A stretch of 16,626 bases of DNA, taken from positions 1 through 16,626 of the forward strand of contig JAEZAM010000143.1 in NCBI GenBank assembly GCA_023430465.1. The letters run 5' to 3'. Under the pieces are notes generated by a model. It ran no database searches. It was not told the origin of the DNA and saw only the letters and a list, made by a program, of their open reading frames with translations. Every line of letters starts with the position of its first letter. Position 1 is the first letter of the stretch. Origin of the DNA: Bacteroidota bacterium. Its GTDB lineage: Bacteria; Bacteroidota; Bacteroidia; Chitinophagales; Chitinophagaceae. Positions 1 to 5,820 of the stretch are shown piece by piece. Made by a program: the position numbers and the translations under genes.

Positions 1-297
1 GGGACAGGTTGCATGTACTGGACAGGAACCGAGTACCAGCCAACGCCCTGTACACCCAAAGGCGGGGACACATTGGCCATAGCAGCGAACCCACTGTTGC
101 TGGAAAAATTTAAAAAGATCACCCGGATGGATACCGTAACCCGGTATTCCATCGGAAAACTCTGGTATGTAAGAATAGATGGCGGGATTGAACTGTATAC
201 TATGAAAGCTCCGTATCCTGTTGGAAAATCACGGAGCTTTTTCAAACTTTCCCGATATATGTATGAAAAGCATATCGAGCCGCTACATATTAAATAG
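1..297 (+). CDS. 3' end of an unrecognised protein (5' truncated by window edge)
   Basis: The reading frame is open from base 1 (it begins Gly-Thr-Gly-Cys before the first Met at base 13) and ends at TAG 295-297, so the visible 98 codons are probably the C-terminal part of a longer protein. It reads like real protein: it starts with a Cys/Pro/Thr-rich stretch (GCMYWTG, QPTPCTPKGGD) and then has a charged, aromatic segment ending EPLHIK. I see no catalytic motif, transmembrane helix or known domain and do not assign a function. The stop overlaps the stop of the convergent minus-strand gene by 8 bp. A strong stem-loop lies inside the coding sequence at 205-240. An alternative is a small 94-residue protein starting at Met 13, which is less likely because the frame stays open to the window edge. 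Confidence 0.55.
   Translation, partial: GTGCMYWTGTEYQPTPCTPKGGDTLAIAANPLLLEKFKKITRMDTVTRYSIGKLWYVRIDGGIELYTMKAPYPVGKSRSFFKLSRYMYEKHIEPLHIK
205..242. terminator. Stem-loop with T run inside the 3' end of the first CDS
   Basis: A perfect 10-bp inverted repeat, AAAGCTCCGT (205-214) and ACGGAGCTTT (231-240), is separated by a 16-nt loop and followed by two more T's. On the plus strand it resembles an intrinsic terminator (five T's in a row, 238-242) but lies about 55 bases before the stop codon of that gene. On the minus strand it lies about 50 bases beyond the stop of the convergent gene at 290-847, where a terminator would be expected. The long loop and short T run make function uncertain. 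Confidence 0.35.
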
Positions 298-847
298 CGT
301 ATAGCTTGCCAGGTCTTTTTGCCCGTTCATCAAGCAGGCGAGGTTTGGGCAACCGCGCCGTCACCAGGCGTTGCCATTTATGGGCCATCGACTGGCGATG
401 CTCAAAATCTGTGAGATGATCCACACTCTTGCGGTAAAAATTCAGCGCCAGCGGTTTTTCCGTATGATGGTAATGAAACTGCAACGAGATGCTGCTCACA
501 ACAGGCTGGGGGCCTGCAAAATATTTGCTGAATGATCTGCTGAATTCATATTCGCGTTTTACCGTAACGGATCGCACGTCGGCAAGATCCACGAGATATC
601 CTTCCTGTCTACTCTCGCTGCCCGAAAAATATAGCAGCCCATTCGACTCCTTATTGAACGCGATAACGCGCGGGCCTAATATTTCCTTTGTGCCTACAGT
701 AAAATAAAATTCATCCGCAACCATCTCAAAATCCTTCAGCAGCTTAGTCGCTGCTTTCTCCGTCTGGAGGTGACGGATGATCACAATGGCAAGTAGCACG
801 GAGATAATGATAACTATAGTAAATACCAAAGAGAAAATAGGTGTCAT
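290..847 (-). CDS. Hypothetical single-pass membrane protein, 185 aa
   Basis: The protein opens with one strongly hydrophobic helix (about residues 4-24, rich in Ile and Val) followed by Arg-His, which suggests an N-terminal anchor with a cytoplasmic remainder. The soluble part (about 40-185) alternates hydrophobic and charged residues (GPRVIAFNKES, GLLYFSGSES, YLVDLADVRSVTV), consistent with a beta-rich, possibly PH-like fold; that fold is only an inference. The C-terminus is basic (KPRLLDERAKRPGKLYAI). I do not recognise a named family. The gene ends 8 bp inside the convergent gene to its left. The ATG at 845-847 is the first in frame and places the hydrophobic helix at the very N-terminus. 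It stands apart from the minus-strand ribosome-associated gene upstream by 69 bp, so co-transcription with that gene is possible. Confidence 0.6.
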   Translation of the reverse strand: MTPIFSLVFTIVIIISVLLAIVIIRHLQTEKAATKLLKDFEMVADEFYFTVGTKEILGPRVIAFNKESNGLLYFSGSESRQEGYLVDLADVRSVTVKREYEFSRSFSKYFAGPQPVVSSISLQFHYHHTEKPLALNFYRKSVDHLTDFEHRQSMAHKWQRLVTARLPKPRLLDERAKRPGKLYAI

Positions 848-916
848 GTCAAAAATATTAAAGGTGAATAAATGGATCAGTCGCAGAAACCGATCATGTC
901 TTGTCCGGAATTTTCA

Positions 917-1240
917 TTAAGCAGGTGCCATCATTTTTCGCCTGCGCAATTGGCGGATGATCTTTTCCTCTACGCGGCCCATCAGCGATTTCCAGCTCCT
1001 GCCCTTATCAGCAACAACAATGTCCTGTCCGGCAATTCCCAGCCGGACTTTTATTGAGCGCGGTGCGGCACTCCGCTTCGGCAATTGCCGGATATAAAAA
1101 TCCGCCCAGTTAATGCGCGAAAAATAGCGTTGAAATTTTTCCAGCATTTCAAAAATCCGCCGTTGCAAATTTTCAGTCAGTGTCATGTCAACTGCCTGGA
1201 TGTCGATCGCAATTCCTTTTGGCATCTTTGTTTTGTTCAT
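917..1240 (-). CDS. HPF/RaiA-like ribosome hibernation factor (S30AE domain), short form
   Basis: This 107-residue basic protein has the layout of the S30AE (sigma-54 modulation / HPF / RaiA) fold: a first strand (GIAIDIQAVDM), a helix (TENLQRRIFEMLEKFQRYF), strands (ADFYIRQL, SIKVRLGIAGQDIVVADKGR) and a second helix ending in a basic tail (MGRVEEKIIRQLRRRK). The family binds the 30S decoding centre and inactivates or dimerises ribosomes in stationary phase or stress. The length fits short HPF proteins (about 95-115 aa) and there is no long-form dimerisation domain. The sequence is divergent, so the match rests on overall pattern. The ATG at 1238-1240 is used; a second Met at codon 6 (MPKGI) would also keep the first strand. 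A perfect FNR/DNR-type dyad lies about 100 bp upstream (1338-1351), fitting control by oxygen or redox state; this link is inference. Confidence 0.7.
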   Translation of the reverse strand: MNKTKMPKGIAIDIQAVDMTLTENLQRRIFEMLEKFQRYFSRINWADFYIRQLPKRSAAPRSIKVRLGIAGQDIVVADKGRSWKSLMGRVEEKIIRQLRRRKMMAPA

Positions 1241-1337
1241 AATGCTGTGTTTAATTGTTCTTCAAATAAATTTCTTCATCCCAACGAAACTACGGCTGTA
1301 AATCTCCTTTGCCATTGCGTTTAGGTAAGGAATAGCG

Positions 1338-1351
1338 TTGACTTATGTCAA
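1338..1351. promoter_or_regulatory. Candidate Crp/Fnr-family operator upstream of the HPF-like gene
   Basis: TTGAC-TTAT-GTCAA is a perfect 5+5 bp dyad with a 4-bp centre, the same geometry as FNR sites (TTGAT-N4-ATCAA) and especially ANR/DNR-type sites (TTGAC-N4-GTCAA). It lies 97 bp upstream of the HPF-like start codon. On the minus strand TAGTTTCG (1292-1285) is one mismatch from the Bacteroidota -7 consensus TAnnTTTG, which would place the dyad near -65. The antiporter gene starts about 490 bp to the right and is a less likely target. Sequence match only; no regulator gene is present in the window. Confidence 0.4.
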
Positions 1352-1441
1352 GATGGATTGTGGGTAAGGAGTGGCTAATAATTAATATTTAGGAATGAAA
1401 AATGAAAAATTAAAAATTAAAAAGTTGCCTCGCATCCAGCA

Positions 1442-1525
1442 TCCAGTATCCAGCACCCTTCGACAAGCTCAGGGCAAGTCCAGTATCCAGCACCCTTCGA
1501 CAAGCTCAGGGCAAGTCCAGTATCC
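1442..1525. repeat. 37-bp tandem repeat (2 full identical copies plus a 10-bp partial)
   Basis: The unit begins TCCAGTATCCAGCACCC and continues TTCGACAAGCTCAGGGCAAG. Copies are 1442-1478 and 1479-1515, identical over all 37 bases, with the first 10 bases of a third copy at 1516-1525. Each unit contains the interrupted dyad CCCT..AGGG around TTCGACAAGCTC. This core is a widespread intergenic repeat motif in high-copy families of several bacterial groups. A relative (TTCGACAGGCTCA, twice) is at the right end of the window, as are the CCAGCATCCAGCACCC words. Confidence 0.85.
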
Positions 1526-1576
1526 CACCTCCGCTTCGCTCCGGCAGGTCGGCACTTCATTCTCGACCGGAGTTCG

Positions 1577-1584
1577 TAAATTTG
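1577..1584 (+). promoter_or_regulatory. Candidate -7 box of the antiporter promoter
   Basis: TAAATTTG is an exact match to the Bacteroidota housekeeping -7 consensus TAnnTTTG. The -33 position would fall at about 1551-1560, where there is no clear TTTG, so only half of the promoter is visible. Transcription from here would give a leader of roughly 250 nt before the antiporter ATG at 1840. The box lies directly downstream of the repeat cluster. Confidence 0.35.
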
Positions 1585-1839
1585 CAGCTCCTGTTTCACG
1601 ATTACCGGGATCAACCATCCCGCAGATCAGGACCACTTGTTGTGACAATTGATCAGTGACAGGACCCAGTAGCCTGGCGTTTCAGAAATGCAGCGTCGGC
1701 GTATTGATTCAATATGTGATTTGATCCTTCGAGTATCGGTTCAGCAGTGAAAGAGTCAATGGTATAGCTGAGATGGTTGCTGCCAGAAACGAGAACCATT
1801 GGTCGGTGTTTTTCGTTAACGTATTTAAAACTAAAATGC

Positions 1840-4104
1840 ATGGGTCATTTACCTAAGCTGATTGAAGATTTAGCCTTGATCCTGATGGCAGGAGCTTTCA
1901 TCACGCTGCTATTCCGGAAAATCAAACAGCCGCTGGTACTCGGTTATATCATCGCCGGATTTCTGGTCGGACCATATTTCCATCTTACTCCGACTGTTGC
2001 CGACAGGGAGAACATTGAGACCTTTGCCGAGATCGGGGTGATCATCCTGTTGTTCAGTCTTGGTCTTGAATTTAGTTTCAAAAAACTCATGCGTGTTGGT
2101 GGCTCTGCTTCCATCACCGCCTTTGTAGAGATCATCTTCATCACTGTCTCCGGATATTTTTTAGGAAAGCTCATGGGTTGGACCACGATGGACAGCCTTT
2201 TCCTGGGTGGTATGCTGGCCAGCTCATCAACCACCATCATCTTACGGGCCTTCGACGAACTTGGCGTAAAGACAAAACAATTCGCGCGGATCGTATTTGG
2301 TGTATTGATCGTTGAAGACATCGTGGTGATCCTCCTCATGGTGCTGCTTTCAACGCTGGCAGTAACCCGTGAATTTGAAGGGGATGAGATGCTGATGACT
2401 GTCTTGAAATTGCTTTTCTTCCTCGCCATCTGGTTCATCGCCGGGATATTCCTGTTGCCCACCTTGCTCCGCAAAGCAAAGAAACTGATCGATGAAGAGA
2501 CCCTGCTGATCCTCTCCCTTGGGCTCTGTCTTGGCATGGTGGTGTTTGCAACACAGGTCGGTTTCTCGGCGGAGTTGGGTGCCTTCGTTATGGGCTCCAT
2601 TATCGCCGAAACCACATCCGCTGAAAAAGTGGAGCACCTGATAAAGCCGGTCAAAGATTTGTTTGGTGCCGTTTTCTTTGTGTCGGTGGGGATGATGATA
2701 GATCCAAACGCCATGGTCGAATACGCATGGCCCATTCTTTGGGTAACACTCCTCACCATCTTTGGAAAATTATTCAGTACCACGCTTGGAGCTTTATTAT
2801 CCGGTCAACCACTCAAGCAATCTGTCGAGGTTGGGATGAGCATGGCCCAGATCGGGGAGTTTGCCTTCATCGTTGCCACACTCGGCCTCTCTCTGGGTGT
2901 AATCTCTGATTTCCTGTTCCCGGTGGCTGTCGGCGCATCAGCTATTACCACCTTCACGACACCGTATTTCATTAAGTACACCGGACCAATCTATCAGTTC
3001 ATCACCAGGTATCTTCCGAAAAAATGGGTCACTCGGCTCAACAACTATTCTGTCGGTGCACAGCAGATCCAGGCCGACAGTGATTGGAAACTGGTGCTTC
3101 GTTCTTATATGAAGATCCTGCTCATCAACGGAATCGTGATCCTGGCCGTGGTGCTTGTTTCCCTCAGTTTCCTTGTTCCGCTTGTGAATGAGAACATCCG
3201 CAGCCAGACACTCAGAACCATCATCGTACTGGTGGTTTCACTTGGAGCCGCTGCACCATTTCTCTGGGCCTTCATCGCCAAACGCCCGCATAATCAGACT
3301 TACAAGGAACTTTGGCTTGACAGAAAATATAATCGTGGTCCATTGCTTGCCATTGAGATTGCCCGGACAGTCCTTGCGTTGTTGGTATTGATCTTATGGA
3401 TACAGCGACTTGTACCCACCGCCGTGGCCATACCGTTGGCGGTGACGATAACTTTATTGGTATTATTTGTTTTTTCCCGCAGGATCCAGAAAGTGTACAA
3501 CCGTATCGAGTCGGGCTTTCTCACCAACCTCAATGCGCGTGAAGCGGCCGATAAGCTTTCGGCAGACCTGATAGGGGACAATGGCGAAATGCAATCGAAC
3601 CTGGAACCCTGGGACGCGCACATACTGGAGATGAAAGTGAATCCCAATGCTGACTATATCGGCAAAACCCTGACAGAACTGGCGTGGAGAGAGAAATTTG
3701 GGATCAACATCGTCTATATCAAACGCGGCGACCAGCTTTACCAGGCACCGAATGGCAGGATGATGCTGATGCCATTTGATCAGCTTGGGTTGATCGCAAC
3801 GGACGCGCAGGTGAATACATTCAAGCCTACGTTTGATACAATGCAACAGGGTGTGGAATCAAAACTTGCTGTAGGCGATATCTCCTTGCAGAAAATCATG
3901 GTGGATGAGCATACCCGGCTGAAGGGGCTTGACATCCGCAGTTCCGGTTTGCGCGAGCGAATCAATGGCATTGTGGTGGGGATTGAGCGAAACAATGAAC
4001 GCATGCTAAACCCAGATCCCGGAGTCAAACTCGAATGGGGAGATATTCTATGGGTAGTGGGCGAAACAAAGAAGATCCAGCAACTGGAGAAGGACGCTAA
4101 ATAA
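1840..4104 (+). CDS. CPA2 (Kef-like) cation:proton antiporter with two RCK_C domains, 754 aa
   Basis: This is an inner-membrane antiporter of the monovalent cation:proton antiporter-2 family, likely exchanging K+ or Na+ for H+. The N-terminal transporter domain (about residues 5-390) has the usual CPA2 landmarks: GFLVGP, FSLGLEFSF, ASSSTTIILRAF, an acidic pair E159-D160 in LIVEDI at the expected ion-binding helix, VGFSAELGAF, FFVSVGMMIDP and AQIGEFAFI. A second hydrophobic block with about four helices follows (about 420-550). The cytoplasmic tail has two TrkA_C/RCK_C-like domains (about 590-660 and 680-754); each has the GKTL.EL / LKGLDI strand-helix start and a GD.L/FDQL-type end. No Rossmann RCK_N/TrkA_N domain and no GXGXXG motif is present, so ligand sensing would rest on RCK_C alone. 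The ATG at 1840 starts directly before the first helix; an in-frame ATG at 1777 would add 21 residues without family character. The stop is followed immediately by GTGCGGA repeats. Confidence 0.88.
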   Translation: MGHLPKLIEDLALILMAGAFITLLFRKIKQPLVLGYIIAGFLVGPYFHLTPTVADRENIETFAEIGVIILLFSLGLEFSFKKLMRVGGSASITAFVEIIFITVSGYFLGKLMGWTTMDSLFLGGMLASSSTTIILRAFDELGVKTKQFARIVFGVLIVEDIVVILLMVLLSTLAVTREFEGDEMLMTVLKLLFFLAIWFIAGIFLLPTLLRKAKKLIDEETLLILSLGLCLGMVVFATQVGFSAELGAFVMGSIIAETTSAEKVEHLIKPVKDLFGAVFFVSVGMMIDPNAMVEYAWPILWVTLLTIFGKLFSTTLGALLSGQPLKQSVEVGMSMAQIGEFAFIVATLGLSLGVISDFLFPVAVGASAITTFTTPYFIKYTGPIYQFITRYLPKKWVTRLNNYSVGAQQIQADSDWKLVLRSYMKILLINGIVILAVVLVSLSFLVPLVNENIRSQTLRTIIVLVVSLGAAAPFLWAFIAKRPHNQTYKELWLDRKYNRGPLLAIEIARTVLALLVLILWIQRLVPTAVAIPLAVTITLLVLFVFSRRIQKVYNRIESGFLTNLNAREAADKLSADLIGDNGEMQSNLEPWDAHILEMKVNPNADYIGKTLTELAWREKFGINIVYIKRGDQLYQAPNGRMMLMPFDQLGLIATDAQVNTFKPTFDTMQQGVESKLAVGDISLQKIMVDEHTRLKGLDIRSSGLRERINGIVVGIERNNERMLNPDPGVKLEWGDILWVVGETKKIQQLEKDAK

Positions 4105-4139
4105 GTGCGGAGTGCGGAGTGTGGAGTGCGGAGTGCGGA
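4105..4139. repeat. Heptamer tandem repeat GTGCGGA x5
   Basis: Five 7-bp units run without gap from the base after the antiporter stop codon: GTGCGGA, GTGCGGA, GTGTGGA, GTGCGGA, GTGCGGA; only the third has a change. The same word recurs directly after the DUF3592 stop (5543-5556) and upstream of the regulator (16324-16334). Such GAGTGCGG runs are a form of Bacteroidota intergenic low-complexity DNA. Confidence 0.9.
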
Positions 4140-4147
4140 TGGCACAG

Positions 4148-4211
4148 TAAATTAAAAAGTAAAAATGAAAAAGCATCCTGCCTCCGCTCGTTTCGGCAGG
4201 CATGCCCGCAT
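4148..4211. repeat. A-rich tract and CCTGCC/GGCAGG hairpin
   Basis: An A-rich tract (4148-4172, words TTAAAAAG and TAAAAATGAAAAA) is followed by a stem-loop: GCAT-CCTGCC (4173-4182) pairs with GGCAGG-c-ATGC (4195-4205) with a single bulged base. There is no T run, so it is not a convincing intrinsic terminator for the antiporter. A related CCTCCGCTTCGCTCCGGCAGG sequence lies at about 1527-1547, showing a dispersed family. Confidence 0.6.
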
Positions 4212-4262
4212 CTCAACCTCAACCTCAACATTAACCTCAGCCTCAACCTCAGCCTCACCCTC
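4212..4262. repeat. Degenerate hexamer repeat (CTCAAC, 8.5 units) abutting the methyltransferase start
   Basis: Units are CTCAAC x3, ATTAAC, CTCAGC, CTCAAC, CTCAGC, CTCACC and CTC, ending on the base before the ATG at 4263. In the methyltransferase frame it would encode alternating Leu-Asn/Leu-Ser. Because the unit is six bases, copy-number change would not shift frame but would change the upstream spacing. An inverted relative is at 5609-5632. Confidence 0.85.
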
Positions 4263-5030
4263 ATGGAAGACCCCGGGCAGTTTTTCGATAAGTTTTACTT
4301 TGAGCCTTACGCTATTGAGTTGGCAAAGCGTGTGGTTGCAGCGCCATCAGCTACAATCCTTGAGTTGGGTGCGGGTACAGGGATTGTCACCGCCCGGGTC
4401 CAGCCAGCCCTGCCGGCCGGTGTTCATTACATCGCCTCGGATGTTGACCGCGCTGCGTTATTGAAAGCACAGCAGCGTCTGCACAACAATGATGTAGTGT
4501 GGAGAATCATCGATGCCGTTGATGTACCGCTACCTGATAGGAGCGTAGATTTCGTGCTCGGTGGCTTTATCTACATGTTCGTACCGGACAAAGCGAAAGC
4601 CTTTGCGGAAGCAAATCGTGTGTTGAAGCCGGGTGGGAAGCTGATATTCACTACGTGGGACAAACTGGAAAACAATCCGGCTTCTCACCTGGCACGAACG
4701 ATCGCTACCGAATACCTGGGAGCTATTCCCGAACTAATGGATACTACAGCCACTTCGATGAGTGATGCCGCAGCCATTGACCAATCGCTCAATGCCGCTG
4801 GATTTTCAAGGGTGTCCGTCGAGTTCATTCAGCTTAATTCCAGCGCGCAGAGTGCCGGCGTGGCTGCTGAAGGATTGATGACAGGTGAACTTTTTAATAA
4901 TATCCGGAAAGAACAGCCAGCCATACCCGATAAGATAAAAACCAGGCTGGAAAGCGAACTTACTCATAAATTTGGGCAGGCCCCGATGGTTGCACCTGTG
5001 AGTGCCCTGATGACGGAGGCCTGGAAATAA
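4263..5030 (+). CDS. Class I SAM-dependent methyltransferase, 255 aa
   Basis: The Rossmann-like methyltransferase domain is clear. Motif I is ILELGAGTG at residues 32-40 (SAM-binding glycine loop), the acidic residue at the end of strand 2 is in YIASDVD (D60, binding the ribose), and post-motif blocks VDFVLGGFIYMFVPD and RVLKPGGKLIFTTWD mark strands 4 and 5. The pattern resembles the Methyltransf_11/UbiE-like group that acts on small molecules; the substrate cannot be read from sequence. No signal peptide or membrane helix, so it is cytosolic. The chosen start (MEDPGQFFDKFYFEPYA) follows the hexamer repeat. The frame stays open upstream to an ATG at 4119, but that extension is made entirely of repeat sequence and low-complexity peptide, so I exclude it. 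The DUF3592-like gene follows after 20 bp, suggesting co-transcription. Confidence 0.85.
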   Translation: MEDPGQFFDKFYFEPYAIELAKRVVAAPSATILELGAGTGIVTARVQPALPAGVHYIASDVDRAALLKAQQRLHNNDVVWRIIDAVDVPLPDRSVDFVLGGFIYMFVPDKAKAFAEANRVLKPGGKLIFTTWDKLENNPASHLARTIATEYLGAIPELMDTTATSMSDAAAIDQSLNAAGFSRVSVEFIQLNSSAQSAGVAAEGLMTGELFNNIRKEQPAIPDKIKTRLESELTHKFGQAPMVAPVSALMTEAWK

Positions 5031-5050
5031 CTACTCTGCAACTCAAAGCT

Positions 5051-5542
5051 ATGTACATAAAAAAATCCTGGTGGACGCCTCTGTTCATCGTATTTGTGGT
5101 TTGTATGTTCCTGAAGCCGGCGCTTTGCTTCGTCCTGATGGGGCTGATCTTTATCCTGATGAGCATCGTTGCCATCCGGTTCCTGCTGCGGATGAAACAT
5201 GTTGGCATCGATGCAATGGGAAGCATCGTTACCTACAGCCCGGAGAACAACATCAACACACCTATGATCGAATTTAAAACCATCAGTGGTCAGATCATCC
5301 GGGAGAAACCGTTTGTGTATACCGCCAGTTCGCTGATGCTGTCGCGTCTGAAAGGCAATAACTCGATGGATGAAGTCCGGGTAGTTTATGACCCCGACAA
5401 ACCCGAGATGTTTGTGATCAGCGCCGACCGGACCTTCAACTACACCACGTTTATTGTTTTCATTATCGCAGGATTGTTGTTTGCCGGAATAGGTGTTTGG
5501 GGACTGGTGGCCGGAAACTGGGGTGTGGGACCTTTCAGTTAG
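5051..5542 (+). CDS. Small DUF3592-like membrane protein, 163 aa
   Basis: The protein has two hydrophobic helices near the N-terminus (about residues 8-22 and 25-45), a soluble loop (about 47-130), and a final helix (about 134-156). The loop carries the DUF3592-type pattern: a strand with GIDAMGSIVTYSPENN, then TPMIEFKTISGQ, and later VRVVYDPDKPEMFVI, as in proteins where a beta-rich domain sits between membrane segments. Function of the family is unknown. The gene starts 20 bp after the methyltransferase stop on the same strand, so the two are probably one transcript. It ends at TAG 5540-5542, directly followed by a degenerate GTGCGGA copy, and faces the convergent GH13 gene. Confidence 0.72.
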   Translation: MYIKKSWWTPLFIVFVVCMFLKPALCFVLMGLIFILMSIVAIRFLLRMKHVGIDAMGSIVTYSPENNINTPMIEFKTISGQIIREKPFVYTASSLMLSRLKGNNSMDEVRVVYDPDKPEMFVISADRTFNYTTFIVFIIAGLLFAGIGVWGLVAGNWGVGPFS

Positions 5543-5683
5543 CACGGAGTGCGGAGAGACAGCAATCCACGTCATGCCGCTGTCGGATTGAAGTTTCTGA
5601 GCAAAGCAAGGTTGAGGTTAACGTCGAGGTTTTGACTTTTGATTTATATTTTTCATTTTACATTTTGAATTTTTACTTATTCT
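5543..5683. repeat. Degenerate repeat block: GTGCGGA copy, inverted CTCAAC-type tract, T-rich tract
   Basis: Directly after the DUF3592 stop is CACGGAGTGCGGAGAG (5543-5558). Then, in order, an AGGTTGAGGTTAACG-type tract (5609-5632), which is the reverse complement of the CTCAAC hexamer array at 4212-4262, and a T-rich tract (about 5631-5682, TTTTTCATTTTACATTTTG), the reverse complement of the A-rich words at 4148-4172. Together these mirror the block on the other side of the methyltransferase/DUF3592 pair. Confidence 0.65.
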
Positions 5684-5719
5684 TCCCTACGCCAGTGAAG
5701 GCTGTTCCCCGGCACAACA

Positions 5720-5745
5720 AAGCCCGCTGTAGAAACAGCAGGCTT
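5720..5745 (-). terminator. Probable intrinsic terminator of the starch operon
   Basis: An 11-bp stem with loop AGAA: AAGCCCGCTGT (5720-5730) and ACAGCAGGCTT (5735-5745). The single C/A mismatch on the plus strand becomes a G-U wobble in the minus-strand RNA, so the stem is better in that direction. There the stem is followed by TTTGTTG. It lies 75 bp beyond the stop of the last GH13 gene and in a convergent gap, which is where a terminator for the minus-strand operon is expected. Confidence 0.65.
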
Positions 5746-5820
5746 AACTGATTGCTTACGTTGCTGAAGCTTTATTAAATACTATTACGAATGAGTAAGA
5801 GTATGGAAATATGCTTATGA

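Larger units (their letters stand above)
1241..1839. other. 599-bp non-coding gap between divergent genes, repeat-rich
   Basis: This gap separates the minus-strand HPF-like gene from the plus-strand antiporter. From left to right it holds the FNR-like dyad, an A-rich low-complexity tract of repeated GAAAAAT/TAAAAA words (about 1393-1425), a 37-bp tandem repeat (1442-1525), a CCTCCGCTTCGCTCCGGCAGG-type segment (about 1527-1547), a candidate -7 box (1577-1584) and about 250 bp with no recognised feature. Open frames here (for example plus 1395-1652) run through the repeats and look non-coding. A 62-codon minus-strand frame at 1653-1841 is discussed under the rejected items. Confidence 0.7.

Noticed and set aside
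850..857. Exact TAnnTTTG (TATTTTTG) on the minus strand before the gene at 290-847
   Set aside because: It lies only 2 bp from the start codon, so the transcript would begin at or inside the coding sequence; no spaced TTTG is seen. Probably chance in AT-rich DNA.
1442..1525. CRISPR array
   Set aside because: The 37-bp units are directly adjacent with no spacers and there are no cas genes nearby.
1395..1652. 85-codon plus-strand frame in the repeat region
   Set aside because: It is created by the A-rich tract and the 37-bp tandem repeat and encodes low-complexity sequence.
1653..1841. 62-codon minus-strand frame overlapping the antiporter start
   Set aside because: The peptide composition looks fairly protein-like, but it has no recognisable motif, is divergently placed over the antiporter start, and lies in a gap otherwise full of degraded repeats. 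It may be a gene remnant; I cannot support it as a CDS.
1944..2783. 279-codon minus-strand frame opposite the antiporter
   Set aside because: It is a shadow of the antiporter gene: the plus-strand frame has clear CPA2 motifs, while the antisense peptide is rich in Ser/Thr/Arg/Met without domains.
4119..4262. 48-residue N-terminal extension of the methyltransferase
   Set aside because: It is encoded by the heptamer-derived, A-rich and CTCAAC repeat DNA; the family domain begins properly at the ATG at 4263.
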